In this document: piece after piece, positions 62,556 through 64,000 of the stretch
Layout: every line of letters starts with the position of its first letter
How positions within the stretch are numbered: position 1 is the first letter of the stretch
Source: Symsagittifera roscoffensis
Lineage: Eukaryota > Xenacoelomorpha > Acoela > Convolutidae
DNA: 64,000 nucleotides
NCBI RefSeq assembly: GCF_963678635.1
Contig: NC_087065.1
Coordinates: 11,057,579-11,121,578 of the forward strand
Direction of reading: 5' to 3'
Translations under genes and position numbers: made by a program
The notes under the pieces: model-generated
Database searches by the model: none
What the model was told of the DNA's origin: nothing
The model's input: only the letters and a program-made list of their open reading frames with translations

Positions 62556-64000
62556 GCAAACAAAAGGCCCAGCTACTGGTGGACCTAACTCTTATAAGTT
62601 TTTAAAAATATAGTACTGATCAGGAAAAAATTAATTTTCAAAATTTCAAAAAAATAGACTTTACGCTAATCTTTAGTTTTTCTCTGCTAAATAGGGGTTT
62701 ATTCGCATATTGAAAGGATAAAACTACTACTCAATCTACCAATTGGAGAAAAACTACAAATCTCAGACTTGACAGAATAGTTTTCGAAAAAGAAGTTAAA
62801 AAGGTTCCAAAATTTGATAAAAAATTTGACTTTTCCTGTTTTCAGATTGAAGATTTCCGCACCCTGATTCTTTAGCATAAACTCTTTATATCAAATTTAG
62901 CTAGTAGTTTTCGAGAATAGTGACGAAATTTCTGAAAAAAACGGTCAAAATTTTCATAGTCCATAAGTTTTTCTTGAAAAAACTGTAAAACAGATTACGC
63001 CGGGAAAATCCAAGCACAATGTTACTTTTAATCAACAACCAACCTCAGTATCAGCAGCTTAATTTTGAAAAAATAATTTGCCAATAACGCTCGAAATTTC
63101 AAAAACTGGACATTTTCAAAGGCCATATATTTTTTAATGCAGGTCATAGCCGCATGCGCAGCTAAGAATCGCATAAATGATTTTTTTCTTTCGGTTAAAG
63201 CCTTAGTCTCCGATTTGGCAGGGTAACTTTTGAGACAAGTCAAAAAGTTTACAAAATCAACCAAAATGTCAAAAAAGCGCTTGTTTGAAGCCATAACTTC
63301 TTTCTATCGAATTCTGGGTGTAATCGCTTAAAAAGGGGAGATCACCAAATTCTATTCTTTTGATTGAAATTTAATCTCAGGTTTATGATAACCTCAGATT
63401 TATTCTCTCAGATTTATACTTTTGATAATCTCAGGTTTATGCATTTAATATCCGAGAAAATGAATAAAATCGAAACAATTAGGCCAAAATCCCCCTGATT
63501 AAATTTTGAAGGCCGTAGAACTTGAGTTAAAATGAAAAGAGACTAGCGAAACATGCGGGCACATAGACGAGCAGCCGGTGATTCCAATTGTACTACAATT
63601 TGAAAATCAGTACAGTAGTTTTGGAGAAAAACTGAAATTTCGGCGAAAAGTGCAAACATTTTCCAAAAGCGTCGCAATATAAACGAAAAACAAAAAACCC
63701 AATGCATTTTCAGAATGTTTTTTTTTCGCCTAAAATAAAGTAGCAACAAATGTCACTTAACTGTTTGTGCTTAAATAAACTTAATTATAATTAAACTGAA
63801 ATATACCAAAAGTGCCACCAAATCAGCGCTTTTATTTGCGACTTAGGTTTAAAAAATTCTTCGTATTAAAACACTACGCTTCGATGGTGTAATTAAGAAA
63901 GTAAAACACGAAAAAAATTTTCAGGTGCCATTTTCTGAACAATGTTCTCTGCGGGAAAAGTCTCGTATGCGGTTGCAACACCCTTGCAAGGGCAATGAAG
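62556..64000. other. AT-rich sequence without gene
   Basis: No repeat family or coding frame is convincing. Short degenerate repeats of CTCAGATTTAT and CTCAGGTTTAT lie near 63375-63440. The minus-strand frames at 63028-63294 and 63543-63749 are Phe/Leu/Lys-rich and unrecognised. Confidence 0.45.

Noticed and set aside
63028-63294. 88-codon minus frame
   Set aside because: No domain, no repeat copy, and composition typical of random AT-rich sequence.

Overview
This window reads as non-coding, transposon-dense nuclear DNA of an invertebrate animal. It is AT-rich, has TTTTCAG-type 3' splice sites and very short GT-AG introns, and carries Ty3/gypsy retrotransposons and a Polinton/Maverick-like virus-like transposon. 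A nematode would fit the splice-site style and the 42-nt intron, but the sequence does not prove it. There are no bacterial operons, CRISPR arrays, rRNA genes or intact tRNA genes. The only candidate host exon is a sulfotransferase-like exon near 10.25-10.50 kb.

Layout. (1) 1-10.4 kb: a plus-strand Ty3/gypsy element, 5'-truncated by the window edge. Its 3' part, LTR, a MITE-like insertion and part of the neighbouring exon lie in a direct tandem duplication (891-5447 and 5448-10383), and the junction fuses exon and pol in one open frame. (2) 10.9-17.2 kb: a decayed minus-strand Ty3/gypsy element with recognisable gag zinc knuckles, protease, RT, RNase H and integrase. (3) 17.9-18.3 kb: an orphan zinc-finger-like ORF. 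(4) 19.2-22.8 kb and 40.6-41.8 kb: one broken Polinton/Maverick-like element with integrase, capsid-type genes, a basic core-type protein and an adenain-like protease. Between the halves lie a 2.33-kb tandem repeat built from pieces of the same element and an inserted GC-richer retroelement.

(5) 28.6-40.4 kb: the most interesting part, a minus-strand Ty3/gypsy element with a 1.25-kb LTR, truncated inside integrase. Its integrase ORF ends in a macro-domain-like module. It is followed, in the env position, by a 75-codon ORF overlapping (-1 frame) a 2,532-codon ORF with two SGNH-hydrolase-like segments. The whole element is rich in the hexamer CTCAAG, including a 4 x 20-bp tandem repeat. (6) 43-62 kb: decayed fragments of another gypsy lineage with an intron-like 85-nt segment inside RT, within a second large tandem duplication (46072-52779 and 52780-62047) that also holds a FLYWCH domain, tRNA-like SINE heads, a foldback element and two copies of a 0.54-kb non-autonomous element. 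(7) 62-64 kb: AT-rich DNA with one decayed tRNA-Arg-like sequence.

Almost everything here is mobile-element DNA, and the genes do not form a pathway. Within elements the logic is that of retrotransposons (gag, protease, RT-RNase H-integrase, then extra ORFs before the 3' LTR) or of a virion-building transposon (integrase, capsid-type genes, maturation protease). Domain assignments come from reading motifs; no database search was run.
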